From Mesoflavibacter sp037029465 (lineage in GTDB: Bacteria; Bacteroidota; Bacteroidia; Flavobacteriales; Flavobacteriaceae), in NCBI RefSeq assembly GCF_037029465.1, contig NZ_JAYMEM010000004.1:25420-89419 (forward strand): a stretch of 64,000 nucleotides of DNA. The letters are read 5' to 3'. Under the pieces are notes generated by a model that was not told the DNA's origin, did not search any database, and was given only the letters and a program-made list of their open reading frames with translations. Both the position numbers and the translations under genes were made by a program. Below, piece after piece: positions 9,945 through 18,228 of this stretch; within the stretch, counting starts at the first letter, position 1; each line of letters starts with the position of its first letter.

Positions 9945-11237
9945 ATGAAATACCACAAAATAGACTCAGAACTGTTTGTAAAAAACCGTAAAAATTTTGC
10001 TGCAAAAATGCTTCCTAGCAGTTTAGCCGTATTTAATTCTAACGATATTTATCCAATTGGTGCAGATAGCACGCTACCTTTTCAGCAAAACCGTGATCTT
10101 TTTTATTTAAGCGGTGTTGATCAAGAAGAAAGTGTACTTGTTATTTTTCCTGATTGCCCAAATCCAAAACACCGTGAAATCTTATTTTTAAAAGAAACTA
10201 ACGAGCATATTGCTGTTTGGGAAGGCGAAAAATTAACTAAAGAAAAAGCGTTTGAAACTAGCGGTATCAAAACCGTGTATTGGTTACAAGATTTAGATAA
10301 AATCTTATTCGAAATCATGACGCAATGCGATACTGTTTACATTAATACTAACGAGCATTACCGTGCCAATGTAGAAACCGAAACACGAGAAGACCGTTTT
10401 ACAAAAAAACTTAAAGACCGTTTTCCTGCGCATCGTGTGGCTAAAAGCAACCCAATTTTACAACGTTTACGTTCTGTAAAAGATCAAATTGAAATTGACT
10501 TAATACAAAACGCTTGTAACATTACCGAAAAAGGTTTTAGACGTATTTTAGAGTTTGTAAAACCTGGCGTTATGGAATTTAACATTGAAGCCGAGTTTAT
10601 GCATGAGTTTTTAAACAATCGTTCTCGTGGTTTTGCCTACACACCAATTGTTGCATCTGGAAACAATGCAAACGTATTACACTACATAGAAAATAATCAA
10701 GAGTGTAAAGCTGGTGATTTAATCCTTTTAGACATTGGTGCAGAATATGCTAATTATAGCAGTGATATGTCACGTACCATACCTGTATCTGGTAAATTTA
10801 CAGCACGTCAAAAAGAAGTATACAACGCTGTAAACCGCGTAAAAAATGAAGCTACAAAAATGCTTACACCAGGAACCATTTGGGCAGATTACCACGTAGA
10901 AGTTGGTAAATTAATGACTAGCGAGTTAATAGGTTTAGGCTTATTAGACAAAGCAGATGTACAAAACGAAAACCCAGATTGGCCAGCTTATAAAAAATAC
11001 TTTATGCATGGTACATCTCACCATATGGGATTAGACACGCATGATTATGGTATTTTAACAGAGCCTATGCAAGCTAACATGGTCTTTACTGTAGAGCCAG
11101 GTATTTATATACCAGATGAAGGTTTTGGTATTAGACTAGAAGACGATGTAGTTATCCAAGAAACTGGAGAACCTTTTAACTTAATGAGAAATATCCCAAT
11201 TGAAGCTGATGAAATTGAGGAGATTATGAATAAATAA
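9945..11237 (+). CDS. pepP: Xaa-Pro aminopeptidase (M24B)
   Basis: This 430-residue cytoplasmic aminopeptidase P removes N-terminal residues preceding proline. The N-terminal AMP_N domain spans about residues 1-150 and the pita-bread catalytic domain 170-425. The five metal ligands of M24 enzymes are visible: two Asp in LLDIGAEYANYSSDMSR, His in HGTSHHMGLDTHD, Glu in TVEPGIYIP and Glu in IRLEDDVVI. The His-rich SHHMGLDTHD is typical of the prolidase branch. It is a single gene ending at a bidirectional terminator shared with convergent lysC. Confidence 0.95.
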   Translation: MKYHKIDSELFVKNRKNFAAKMLPSSLAVFNSNDIYPIGADSTLPFQQNRDLFYLSGVDQEESVLVIFPDCPNPKHREILFLKETNEHIAVWEGEKLTKEKAFETSGIKTVYWLQDLDKILFEIMTQCDTVYINTNEHYRANVETETREDRFTKKLKDRFPAHRVAKSNPILQRLRSVKDQIEIDLIQNACNITEKGFRRILEFVKPGVMEFNIEAEFMHEFLNNRSRGFAYTPIVASGNNANVLHYIENNQECKAGDLILLDIGAEYANYSSDMSRTIPVSGKFTARQKEVYNAVNRVKNEATKMLTPGTIWADYHVEVGKLMTSELIGLGLLDKADVQNENPDWPAYKKYFMHGTSHHMGLDTHDYGILTEPMQANMVFTVEPGIYIPDEGFGIRLEDDVVIQETGEPFNLMRNIPIEADEIEEIMNK

Positions 11238-11257
11238 TAGTCTTTAGTAGAGATTTT

Positions 11258-11286
11258 AAAAAGCGAACCAAATGGTTCGCTTTTTT
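11258..11286. terminator. Bidirectional terminator between pepP and lysC
   Basis: AAGCGAACC (11261-11269) pairs with GGTTCGCTT around an AAAT loop. It has an A-run on the left and a T-run on the right, so it can terminate both convergent genes. Confidence 0.9.
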
Positions 11287-11296
11287 ACAAATCAAC

Positions 11297-12622
11297 TTAA
11301 ACTAAAATTTGGTTATTTTCAAAGACATAGCGTTGTAGCTTTTTAAGAGTCTCTACTTTATCGCTAGTATTAATTAATAGTGAGATATTATTATTGCTTC
11401 CGCCGTAAGAAATCATTCTTACATTAACATCTTGTAAAATCTGGAATAAATTTGGCGTATCTGGATGATACACTATTGCATTTCCTACCAAACATACAAT
11501 ACTCATATAATCATCCACTTCTACGTGTGCAAAGGTTTTAAGCTCGTTAACAATTGCATTTAAAGCTGTGGTATTGTCTATGGTTAATGATACTGCAATT
11601 TCAGACGTAGTAATCATATCTATAGACGTTTCGTAACGCTCAAAAATTTCAAAAACTTTCTTTAAAAATCCATGTGCTAACAACATTCTAGCCGACTTAA
11701 TTTTGATAGCCGTAATACCATCTTTTGCAGCTATTGCTTTAATACCTTCGCCATGTACTTGGTTAGTAATTAACGTACCGTGTGCATTTGGCGACATGGT
11801 GTTTTTTAATCGCACAGGTATATCAAAAGCGCTAACTGGCATTACCGTTTGTGGATGCAGAATTTTAGCTCCAAAATAAGCCAACTCTGCAGACTCGTCA
11901 AAAGACAGATTAGAAATAGCTTTGGTGTTTTCTACAAAACGCGGATCGTTGTTATGAAATCCATCAATATCGGTCCAAATTTGTACTTCTTCGGCTCTTA
12001 ACACTGCACCAATAATGGTTGCGGTATAATCGCTTCCTCCACGTTGTAGGTTGGCAATATTACCTTCGGCATCACGACAAATAAAGCCTTGCGTGATGTA
12101 AATATCGGCTGAGTTTTCAGAAAGAATTCTATTTAAATTCTGATTAATATAAAAATTATCAGGTTCGTTAGTTTTATCAATACGCATAAAATCTAATGCT
12201 GGCAACAAACTTGCGTTAATGCCTTCTTGCATTAAAAATCGGCTAAAAATAAATGTCGATAATAATTCGCCCTGCGCCACCAAAGTATTATATGTTAATG
12301 CTGTAAATGGCTGATTGATTTGCGCCTCTACACCAGAGAACACAGAAGCAACATAAGCAGTTACCTCAGCATTAATCTCTTTATTAGTTAAAAGCGTGTT
12401 TATCGTGTTTGCGTAATGTACTTTTAATTGGTCAATTACAGTTTGCGCTGTGTCTTGTTGACCTGTTTTTATGGCTTCAGAAATATTAACCAACGCATTG
12501 GTTGTGCCCGACATTGCTGATAAAACAACTACTTTTTTCTGACCGTCATTGATAATGTTTTTTACATTAATCATGTTCTCTACACTACCAACAGATGTTC
12601 CGCCAAACTTTAATACTAGCAT
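11297..12622 (-). CDS. lysC: Aspartate kinase
   Basis: This 441-residue monofunctional aspartokinase phosphorylates aspartate in the lysine/threonine/methionine pathway. The N-terminal kinase motif KFGGTSVGS begins at residue 5. The substrate-binding region QRGGSDYTATIIGA is near residue 205 and the ASP-kinase domain ends around residue 290. Two ACT domains follow (residues about 300-440) with TSEIAVSLTIDN and ISYGGSNNNISLLI, the usual allosteric lysine/threonine sensing part. The gene is divergent from an ACT-domain protein gene, with about 100 bp between them. Confidence 0.95.
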   Translation of the reverse strand: MLVLKFGGTSVGSVENMINVKNIINDGQKKVVVLSAMSGTTNALVNISEAIKTGQQDTAQTVIDQLKVHYANTINTLLTNKEINAEVTAYVASVFSGVEAQINQPFTALTYNTLVAQGELLSTFIFSRFLMQEGINASLLPALDFMRIDKTNEPDNFYINQNLNRILSENSADIYITQGFICRDAEGNIANLQRGGSDYTATIIGAVLRAEEVQIWTDIDGFHNNDPRFVENTKAISNLSFDESAELAYFGAKILHPQTVMPVSAFDIPVRLKNTMSPNAHGTLITNQVHGEGIKAIAAKDGITAIKIKSARMLLAHGFLKKVFEIFERYETSIDMITTSEIAVSLTIDNTTALNAIVNELKTFAHVEVDDYMSIVCLVGNAIVYHPDTPNLFQILQDVNVRMISYGGSNNNISLLINTSDKVETLKKLQRYVFENNQILV

Positions 12623-12691
12623 TTTTTTATTTTTTAGACCGCTAAACTACTATTAACCTTAGTAATAGCCTTAAAAATGAAAAATTTATAC

Positions 12692-12699
12692 TACTTTTG
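12692..12699 (+). promoter_or_regulatory. -7 box of the ACT-domain gene
   Basis: TACTTTTG, followed by CACAAA, fits TAnnTTTG. It is 25 bp upstream of the ACT-domain gene start in the intergenic region shared with lysC. Confidence 0.6.
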
Positions 12700-12724
12700 C
12701 ACAAATTGTTAAATAATTAACATT

Positions 12725-13381
12725 ATGAAAACTATTTCATCTTGCGTTGAAGATATCTTAATTGCACAACCTTTTTTAGAAGAAGCTTTAACACGTAGTA
12801 TTATAAATTATTCTGCTTTAGCAGAAGAACTACGCGAACCTATAAGTAATATGCTAAGAAAACCCGTAAAATCTGGCGCTATTATGATGGCATTAAGACG
12901 TTATAACACACCAAATAATTTACGCCATTCTTTAAAACTAAAAACAACACTTCAAAAACTGGGTGATATTACGGTACGTTCTAACCTTAGTGATTTTACG
13001 TTTCAAAACTCGGAAACCTTAATACAATGTCACACCAAAATTTTAGAACAAGTTGAAACGAACAAAGACATTTTTTATGCGTTTACTAGAGGTATTTACG
13101 AGAGCAACATTATTATTTCCAGCTCTGAAAACAAGCAAGTTTTAAAACGTTTTAAAGATGAAATTCAAATAGGGCTGCAAGAAGGTTTATCTGCTATTAG
13201 TGTAAGATTGCCTAAAGACAACTCTAAAGTATCTGGTTTGTATTATCAAATTTTTAAGCGCTTAGCTTGGGAAAACATCCCAATTTACGAAGTGGTTTCT
13301 ACTACCAATGAGTTTACTGTATTGGTTGAAGATCACGTGGTAGACAAAGCATTTTCTGTGATTAAAAATTTGAAGAATTGA
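12725..13381 (+). CDS. ACT-domain protein divergent from aspartate kinase
   Basis: This 218-residue cytoplasmic protein has no kinase motif. Residues about 10-70 are helical and basic and could be a winged-helix-like segment (YSALAEELREPISNMLRK). The C-terminal part (about 150-215) reads like an ACT domain: LSAISVRLP, a strand, IYQIFKRLAWENIPIYEVVS, then NEFTVLVEDHVVDKAFSVI. Homologues in flavobacteria are often labelled aspartate-kinase-like, but the catalytic domain is absent. Its divergent placement next to lysC suggests an amino-acid-responsive regulator of that gene. This is inferred from context, not shown. Confidence 0.8.
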   Translation: MKTISSCVEDILIAQPFLEEALTRSIINYSALAEELREPISNMLRKPVKSGAIMMALRRYNTPNNLRHSLKLKTTLQKLGDITVRSNLSDFTFQNSETLIQCHTKILEQVETNKDIFYAFTRGIYESNIIISSSENKQVLKRFKDEIQIGLQEGLSAISVRLPKDNSKVSGLYYQIFKRLAWENIPIYEVVSTTNEFTVLVEDHVVDKAFSVIKNLKN

Positions 13382-13414
13382 TTTAGGGTTTTTTGTTTAA
13401 TTTACTTTTAGTAA

Positions 13415-13437
13415 CTGTTGGTGGAAAACACCAACAG
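13415..13437 (+). repeat. REP-like hairpin 1
   Basis: CTGTTGGTG and CACCAACAG form a perfect 9-bp stem with a GAAAA loop. TGGCGAAT follows the 3' arm. Confidence 0.85.
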
Positions 13438-13477
13438 TGGCGAATATCTATTGATCTGGTTATATTTGTATGATTTT

Positions 13478-13496
13478 GTCGGTGTTTTACACCAAC
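13478..13496 (-). repeat. REP-like hairpin 2 (degenerate)
   Basis: GTCGGTG and CACCAAC pair around TTTTA with one mismatch. The loop reads TAAAA on the minus strand. Confidence 0.75.
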
Positions 13497-13530
13497 ATGT
13501 ATTAATTTTTTCTAAAATCTATTTTAAGCC

Positions 13531-13555
13531 TTTGTTGGTGTTTTCCACCAACAAA
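13531..13555 (-). repeat. REP-like hairpin 3
   Basis: TTTGTTGGTG and CACCAACAAA form a perfect 10-bp stem. The loop reads GAAAA on the minus strand, so this copy is inverted relative to copy 1. It abuts the transposase stop codon. Confidence 0.85.
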
Positions 13556-13557
13556 TA

Positions 13558-14088
13558 TTAACCGTTCCTGAATTCTGTTAGTATATTAAATTCATCTCCT
13601 AATTCACTGTAAAATCTAGCAGATGAAAAGCGGTAATCTTGAGGGTTTTTACAAATTTGTGCTTTTACAGGATTTTGATGAATATAATTTAATTTTTGCT
13701 CAATAATTTTTTCATTCAATAAATCGACACAAAGTGGATTTCGTTTCCAAAATTGATATTTTCGGTCTTTAGCTTCAACATAAAAATCATCCAAATAAAT
13801 AGAGTTATTATTTTGTAATTCTCTTTTTAATCGTTGCGCTGTAAACTTCATAAAACTAAGCTGAGTATGTTGTAACGAATACAGTTTAGTTGGTTTCCAA
13901 ACGATATGAATATGGTTATCCATAATTACATAACCATAAATAATGACTCTGTTTTCTTTAACTAAATATTGTAAAGATTCAATAAGAATCAACTTGTGTC
14001 TGTCTGAATTCAAAAGAAATTTACCCTTAATAATAGATGCCGTATAAAACTGTGGAACATCTTCTATTTTTAAAGGCTTTAATTTCAT
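13558..14088 (-). CDS. REP-associated tyrosine transposase (Y1, IS200-like)
   Basis: This 176-residue single-domain protein belongs to the Y1_Tnp/TnpA-REP family. The HUH metal motif appears as HIHIVW within YVIMDNHIHIVWKP near residue 60. The likely catalytic tyrosine is in LNYIHQNPVKA near residue 135, followed by the family signature YRFSSARFY. RAYTs are domesticated relatives of IS200/IS605 transposases that nick and move REP sequences. Here REP-like hairpins lie directly on both sides. No TnpB partner is present. The frame is intact, so the gene could be active. Confidence 0.9.
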   Translation of the reverse strand: MKLKPLKIEDVPQFYTASIIKGKFLLNSDRHKLILIESLQYLVKENRVIIYGYVIMDNHIHIVWKPTKLYSLQHTQLSFMKFTAQRLKRELQNNNSIYLDDFYVEAKDRKYQFWKRNPLCVDLLNEKIIEQKLNYIHQNPVKAQICKNPQDYRFSSARFYSELGDEFNILTEFRNG

Positions 14089-14110
14089 TTCTTTTATAAG
14101 TTTATATTAT

Positions 14111-14131
14111 TGTTGGTGGGAAACACCAACA
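14111..14131 (+). repeat. REP-like hairpin 4
   Basis: TGTTGGTG and CACCAACA pair perfectly with a GGAAA loop. TTAGCGGAT follows, resembling the tail of copy 1. It lies 22 bp upstream of the transposase start. Confidence 0.85.
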
Positions 14132-14180
14132 TTAGCGGATTTTGGGAACAAAATACCAAAATAAGGAGAGCTTTTGATAA

Positions 14181-14203
14181 CTGTTGGTGAAAAACACCAA
14201 CAG
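14181..14203 (+). repeat. REP-like hairpin 5
   Basis: CTGTTGGTG and CACCAACAG pair perfectly with an AAAAA loop. TGGCAAAT follows. With copy 1 it forms a near-identical direct repeat enclosing the transposase gene. Confidence 0.85.
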
Positions 14204-14227
14204 TGGCAAATAATTCTCAAAAAGTTT

Positions 14228-15778
14228 TTACTCCGTTCTCTTTAAAAATAAATCTTCAAAATCGTAACTAAAATCTGTAATTGGTGCAATTGGTTTTAGT
14301 GTAGCGCTTTGTGCCTTTCCTTTTTCATCAAAAGTAAATTGCATAAAACAATCGGCATCATAACTACGATTATCCCATTTTACAACAAATGTTGTGGCGT
14401 TATAGGGTAATAATTGACCTTTAATAGTTTTAGAGTTTTCTGCTAAAATTCTTAAATCTTCACCTTCTTTTTTAATCACCATATCACCAAACCAAGCATC
14501 GGTAAACGTACCTGTAATTTGTTCTGGTTTAGGTATGATTGGGCTTGATTTCATCATTTCAACTTTATTAAATACTTCGGTTTTAATACTATCGTTGTAC
14601 TTGTACCAATCTTCGTTACTTTGCCCTAATTTATCCAACCAATGTCTGTCTTCGTAACCTAAATACGTATCTTTAATGGTGTTGGTTATAGTGGTAAATG
14701 CAGAACCATTCATTTGATTAGTCAACACTACAATTGCCAAATCTAAATCTGGTATCATAGTAAATTGGGTCACTGTACCTAATAATCCGCCAGTGTGATA
14801 AACTTGTTTGTATCCGCCTTTTACATCGGTTACAAACCAACCTAAACCATAACCTCTAAAATTAGAGTTGTAGCTATCATTGGCTCTAACTTTTAGTGGC
14901 ATTTGCAGTTGCCAAAGCTCGTGTAATTGTTTTTCGCTAAGTAAACGTTCTCCGTTTTTGGTTACGGCATCATTCATTAAAAATTTTGCCCAAGTTAGCA
15001 TATCGGTAACGTTACTTACAATTCCTCCAGCAGCATTTGCGGTGTCGTCCCAATCATGTGGAATTTCTTCTAATTTACCATCAGCCATAGTATGCGCTTC
15101 TATGATATTTGATTTATCGGTCACACGACTGTAAGCTGCTTTACTGTTAGTCATCCCAACAGGTTTTAAGATTTTTGTTTCTATAAAATCTTCCCATGAT
15201 AATCCGCTAACGCGTTTTAAAACTTCACCAGCAACGATAAACATATTGTTATTGTACTCAAACGTACTTCTAAACGAGGTACTTGGCTCGATATACTTTA
15301 AATTATCAATTACTTTTTGCACATCAAAATGGTCGTTTTCTGGAAAAAACATTAAATCTCCTGCGCCTAAACCAAGTCCGCTTCTGTGCGTTACTAAATC
15401 TCTAACCGTAAAATTTTGGGTTACCCAAGCATCGTGTAGTCTAAATTCAGGAATGTGTTTTGTGACTTTATCGTCCCAACTTAATTTACCTTCGTCTACC
15501 ATCATTGCCAATGCAAAACAGGTAAATCCTTTACTGTTTGAGGCAATACCGACTAAGGTGTTTTCATTCATTTCTTTTTTAGTAGACAATGCTCTTACAC
15601 CATGTCCTTTGGCGTAAACAACGTTGCCATCTTTTAAAATTCCGACAGAAATACCAGGAACATCAAAGGTTTTTAAGGTTTTTTCTACTAATTTATCTAA
15701 TTGCTTTTCTTCGATTTGAGCTTGTAAAAACAAACATGTAAAAAAGACAAAAATGAAGGTGATTTTATTAAGTTTCAT
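14228..15778 (-). CDS. Secreted class C beta-lactamase-fold serine hydrolase
   Basis: This 516-residue protein has a signal peptide (about residues 1-20, ending LQAQ). The beta-lactamase/PBP4*-type domain has Ser80-x-x-Lys83 in IASNSKGF, a YNN motif in FEYNNNMFIVAG, and the KTG equivalent HTGGLLG. A C-terminal beta domain of about 100 residues (EQITGTFTDAWFGDMVIKKEG) matches the DUF3471 type often attached to these hydrolases. Substrates may be peptides or esters, and true beta-lactam hydrolysis is not implied. The promoter is divergent from the alpha/beta hydrolase gene. Confidence 0.92.
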   Translation of the reverse strand: MKLNKITFIFVFFTCLFLQAQIEEKQLDKLVEKTLKTFDVPGISVGILKDGNVVYAKGHGVRALSTKKEMNENTLVGIASNSKGFTCFALAMMVDEGKLSWDDKVTKHIPEFRLHDAWVTQNFTVRDLVTHRSGLGLGAGDLMFFPENDHFDVQKVIDNLKYIEPSTSFRSTFEYNNNMFIVAGEVLKRVSGLSWEDFIETKILKPVGMTNSKAAYSRVTDKSNIIEAHTMADGKLEEIPHDWDDTANAAGGIVSNVTDMLTWAKFLMNDAVTKNGERLLSEKQLHELWQLQMPLKVRANDSYNSNFRGYGLGWFVTDVKGGYKQVYHTGGLLGTVTQFTMIPDLDLAIVVLTNQMNGSAFTTITNTIKDTYLGYEDRHWLDKLGQSNEDWYKYNDSIKTEVFNKVEMMKSSPIIPKPEQITGTFTDAWFGDMVIKKEGEDLRILAENSKTIKGQLLPYNATTFVVKWDNRSYDADCFMQFTFDEKGKAQSATLKPIAPITDFSYDFEDLFLKRTE

Positions 15779-15804
15779 TTTAAAAATTTTAAGTTGAAAG
15801 TCTT

Positions 15805-15812
15805 CAAATATA
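15805..15812 (-). promoter_or_regulatory. -7 box of the serine hydrolase promoter
   Basis: The minus strand reads TATATTTG, a full match to TAnnTTTG, 26 bp before the serine hydrolase ATG. Confidence 0.65.
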
Positions 15813-15846
15813 ATAAATCCGTAAGCTACTTTTTAGACCATTAACT

Positions 15847-15854
15847 TATATTTG
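15847..15854 (+). promoter_or_regulatory. -7 box of the alpha/beta hydrolase, possibly leaderless
   Basis: TATATTTG ends only 6 nt before the ATG at 15861. With the usual 4-7 nt from the box to the transcription start, the mRNA would begin at or next to the start codon. Confidence 0.6.
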
Positions 15855-15860
15855 CAAACT

Positions 15861-16640
15861 ATGACAACAGCCTACAAAAACATTACGGTTTCTTATAACG
15901 ATATTGGTCAAGGTGACACTGTATTATTAATCCATGGATTTTTAGAAAACAGTACCATGTGGGATGCTGTAATTGATGTTTTAAAATACACCAACAGAAT
16001 AATTACTGTTGATTTATTGGGTCACGGTCAAACAGATTGCTTGGGTTACATCCATACTATGGAAGACAATGCAGACATGATACACGCATTGATTACCCGA
16101 TTAAATATTAAAAACTTTACAGTAATCGGTCACTCTTTAGGAGGTTACGTTGCATTGGCTTTCGCCGAAAAACATCCAGAATTCATCAATGGATTATGTT
16201 TAATGAACTCGACACCATTTGCCGATAGCCAATTACGTTATGAAACAAGAACGCGAGCGATAAAAGCAGCAAAGAAAAACTACGAAAGTTTGGTTAGCAT
16301 GTCTATTAGTAATTTATTCTATGAAAAAAATAGAGAATTATTTAGTGAAGATATTGAAGCCTTAAAAACAGAAGCTTTAAAAACACCTTTGCAAGGTTAT
16401 ATTGCCACACAAGAAGGCATGAAGCTTAGAAAAGATAGAACCGAAATTTTGAAACAACTTAACTGCAAAAAACTAATTATTGCTGGTAAAAACGATCCTA
16501 TTTTAAGCTTAGAAGATCTTGAGACTTTAAAACCTATTAAGCAATTAACCATTAGCGTTTTAGAAGGCGGACACATGTCTTATATTGAAAATAAAAGTAA
16601 TTTCTTACAAGAGATTACGCATTTCATCGAAAAAACATAA
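15861..16640 (+). CDS. Alpha/beta hydrolase
   Basis: This 259-residue cytoplasmic alpha/beta-fold hydrolase has the oxyanion motif LLIHGF near residue 25. The nucleophile elbow GHSLGGYVA is near residue 95. The catalytic acid is in GKNDPIL and the histidine in EGGHMSYIEN near the C-terminus. The family is broad (esterases, 2-hydroxymuconate-semialdehyde-type hydrolases, MenH-like), so the substrate is unknown. I choose the ATG at 15861, because the TTG three codons earlier lies inside the promoter box. Confidence 0.9.
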   Translation: MTTAYKNITVSYNDIGQGDTVLLIHGFLENSTMWDAVIDVLKYTNRIITVDLLGHGQTDCLGYIHTMEDNADMIHALITRLNIKNFTVIGHSLGGYVALAFAEKHPEFINGLCLMNSTPFADSQLRYETRTRAIKAAKKNYESLVSMSISNLFYEKNRELFSEDIEALKTEALKTPLQGYIATQEGMKLRKDRTEILKQLNCKKLIIAGKNDPILSLEDLETLKPIKQLTISVLEGGHMSYIENKSNFLQEITHFIEKT

Positions 16641-16740
16641 CTTTTTATCGGTTTTTAGATTTTTATTTTTTACATTCGGATTGTTAACTACTACATTTTT
16701 AATTATTTAGCCCAAAGCTAACTAAAACAAACCTACACCG

Positions 16741-17019
16741 ATGAAAAAAGTAGACAACCAAACATCCAATCACAGCAGTTTATACTGCACCTTTTTTGGT
16801 CATAATTTTCAGGTGAGCAAAAAAGTAACCTATCATGTTAAAGAGTACAAATGCTGCAACTGTAAAAAAGAAATGACAACCAACAGTAATGGCAACTTGA
16901 CGGAATTAACACCAAAATTTAGAGAGATAAATTCGGTTTTAGAGCGAATTCACAACAATAAGTTAATCAGACTTTCTAGACAAAGAATTGATTATCCTCA
17001 ATTTAAAATGACGTCTTAA
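16741..17019 (+). CDS. Small Cys-containing conserved protein, unknown function
   Basis: This 92-residue basic protein has a Cys/His cluster near residues 20-45 (CTFFGH, then YKCCNCKKEM) that could bind zinc as a ribbon. It has a helical C-terminus (INSVLERIHNNK). Similar short proteins occur across flavobacteria near housekeeping genes. It resembles the DUF1660 type, but that assignment is tentative. It overlaps the convergent thiL stop by 4 bp. The 100 bp upstream of it hold no clear promoter box. Confidence 0.7.
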   Translation: MKKVDNQTSNHSSLYCTFFGHNFQVSKKVTYHVKEYKCCNCKKEMTTNSNGNLTELTPKFREINSVLERIHNNKLIRLSRQRIDYPQFKMTS

Positions 17020-18071
17020 TCTTCTGTAGACTTAAAGCTTTTCCATCCTTGAGCTTGCAATTCAATTTTTTGTTCTGCTCTTGTGACTAAATGTGCGCCT
17101 GCATTTTTTTCAGTAATGTAACCGATTACTGTTAAATTTGGGTTGGCTTTAATTTTAGGATAATCTTCTTGACTAATCGTCATTAGTAATTCATAATCTT
17201 CTCCTCCATTTAAAGCAATAGTTGTACTGTCTATATTAAATTCTTCACAAACAGCAATAACTTGTGGATCTAATGGGATTTTAGTTTCATATAAATCACA
17301 ACCTACATCACTATTTTTACATAGATGAAGAATTTCTGAAGACAAACCATCACTAATATCAATCATAGAGGTTGGTTTTACTTTTAAATCTTGTAAAAGT
17401 TTAACGATGTCTTTTCTTGCTTCAGGTTTTAATTGTCTTTCAATTAAGTATGTATATTGATCTAAATCTGGCTGATTTTGAGGGTTTACTTTAAAGACTT
17501 CTTTTTCGCGTTCAAGCACTTGAAGCCCTAAATATGCAGCACCTAAATCACCGGTAACTACTAGCAAATCGTTTGGTTTTGCACCACTACGATAAACTTC
17601 CTCGTCTTTTTTAACATGACCAATTGCTGTCACCGAAATGATTAATCCAGAAGTAGAACTAGTTGTATCACCTCCAACTAAATCTACACCATAAATTTTA
17701 CAAGCGGTTTGTATACCAGCGTACAATTCTTCTACCGCTTCTAAAGGAAATCTATTAGAAACTGCAATAGAAACAGTAACTTGAGAAGCTTCTGCATTCA
17801 TTGCATAAATATCAGATAAATTAACCATTACAGATTTGTAACCTAAATGCTTTAAAGGCATGTAGGATAGATCAAAATGAACACCTTCAACTAAAAAATC
17901 GGTTGAAACTACAACTCGTTCTCCTTTAAAATCTAAAACAGCAGCATCATCACCAATTCCTTTAATAGTTGAGGATTGTTTTATTTCAAAATTCTTAGCT
18001 AAATGGTCAATTAAACCAAACTCACCTATTTGGCCTAAATCTGTACGTTGTTGATTTTTATCTTCTATCAT
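17016..18071 (-). CDS. thiL: Thiamine-monophosphate kinase
   Basis: This 351-residue AIR-synthase-superfamily enzyme phosphorylates thiamine monophosphate to the cofactor thiamine diphosphate. Motifs are GIGDDAAVL near residue 42, STDFLVEGVHFD with the substrate Asp residues, VGGDTTSS near 145, DISDGLSSEILHL near 235 and LNGGEDYELL near 285. The upstream -7 box ends 4 nt before the ATG, so the transcript may be leaderless. It is a single gene away from other thiamin genes in the window. Confidence 0.95.
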   Translation of the reverse strand: MIEDKNQQRTDLGQIGEFGLIDHLAKNFEIKQSSTIKGIGDDAAVLDFKGERVVVSTDFLVEGVHFDLSYMPLKHLGYKSVMVNLSDIYAMNAEASQVTVSIAVSNRFPLEAVEELYAGIQTACKIYGVDLVGGDTTSSTSGLIISVTAIGHVKKDEEVYRSGAKPNDLLVVTGDLGAAYLGLQVLEREKEVFKVNPQNQPDLDQYTYLIERQLKPEARKDIVKLLQDLKVKPTSMIDISDGLSSEILHLCKNSDVGCDLYETKIPLDPQVIAVCEEFNIDSTTIALNGGEDYELLMTISQEDYPKIKANPNLTVIGYITEKNAGAHLVTRAEQKIELQAQGWKSFKSTED

Positions 18072-18075
18072 AGTG

Positions 18076-18083
18076 CAAAAATA
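18076..18083 (-). promoter_or_regulatory. -7 box of thiL, possibly leaderless
   Basis: The minus strand reads TATTTTTG followed by CACT and then the ATG of thiL. A start point 4-7 nt after the box would coincide with the start codon. Confidence 0.6.
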
Positions 18084-18190
18084 CTAAGGCTATTTTAAAA
18101 GGTAGGGAAAAAGTGAAATTAATTGTTTAATAATAAATAAGGTATTATCTAAATTAACGACAAATTTTACTTAATTATCAGTATTTCTGT

Positions 18191-18198
18191 TAAATTTG
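18191..18198 (+). promoter_or_regulatory. -7 box of the exported five-gene cassette
   Basis: TAAATTTG, followed by C, matches TAnnTTTG 31 bp before the ATG at 18229. The next four genes follow with gaps of 0-3 bp, so this probably drives the whole set. Confidence 0.6.
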
Positions 18199-18228
18199 CT
18201 AAAATCTCAATTTTACAACTTAACCCTA

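Larger units (their letters stand above)
13413..14205. mobile_element. RAYT with flanking REP hairpins
   Basis: One Y1-type transposase gene is bracketed by five copies of a hairpin built on GTTGGTG/CACCAAC with a 5-nt loop. Three copies lie beyond the 3' end of the gene and two beyond its 5' end. The outermost copies at 13415 and 14181 are in the same orientation and nearly identical over about 30 bp (AACTGTTGGTG at one end, CACCAACAGTGGC at the other). This is the classical layout of a REP-associated tyrosine transposase and its REP/BIME partners. Confidence 0.8.

Noticed and set aside
13413..13555. CRISPR array from the repeated GTTGGTG hairpins
   Set aside because: Copies are in both orientations, spacing is irregular, loops vary and there are no cas genes. 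They are REP elements of the adjacent RAYT.
14228..15778. True class C beta-lactamase resistance gene
   Set aside because: The motif set fits the family, but the C-terminal extra domain and the length match the broad secreted serine-hydrolase group. No resistance function can be claimed.
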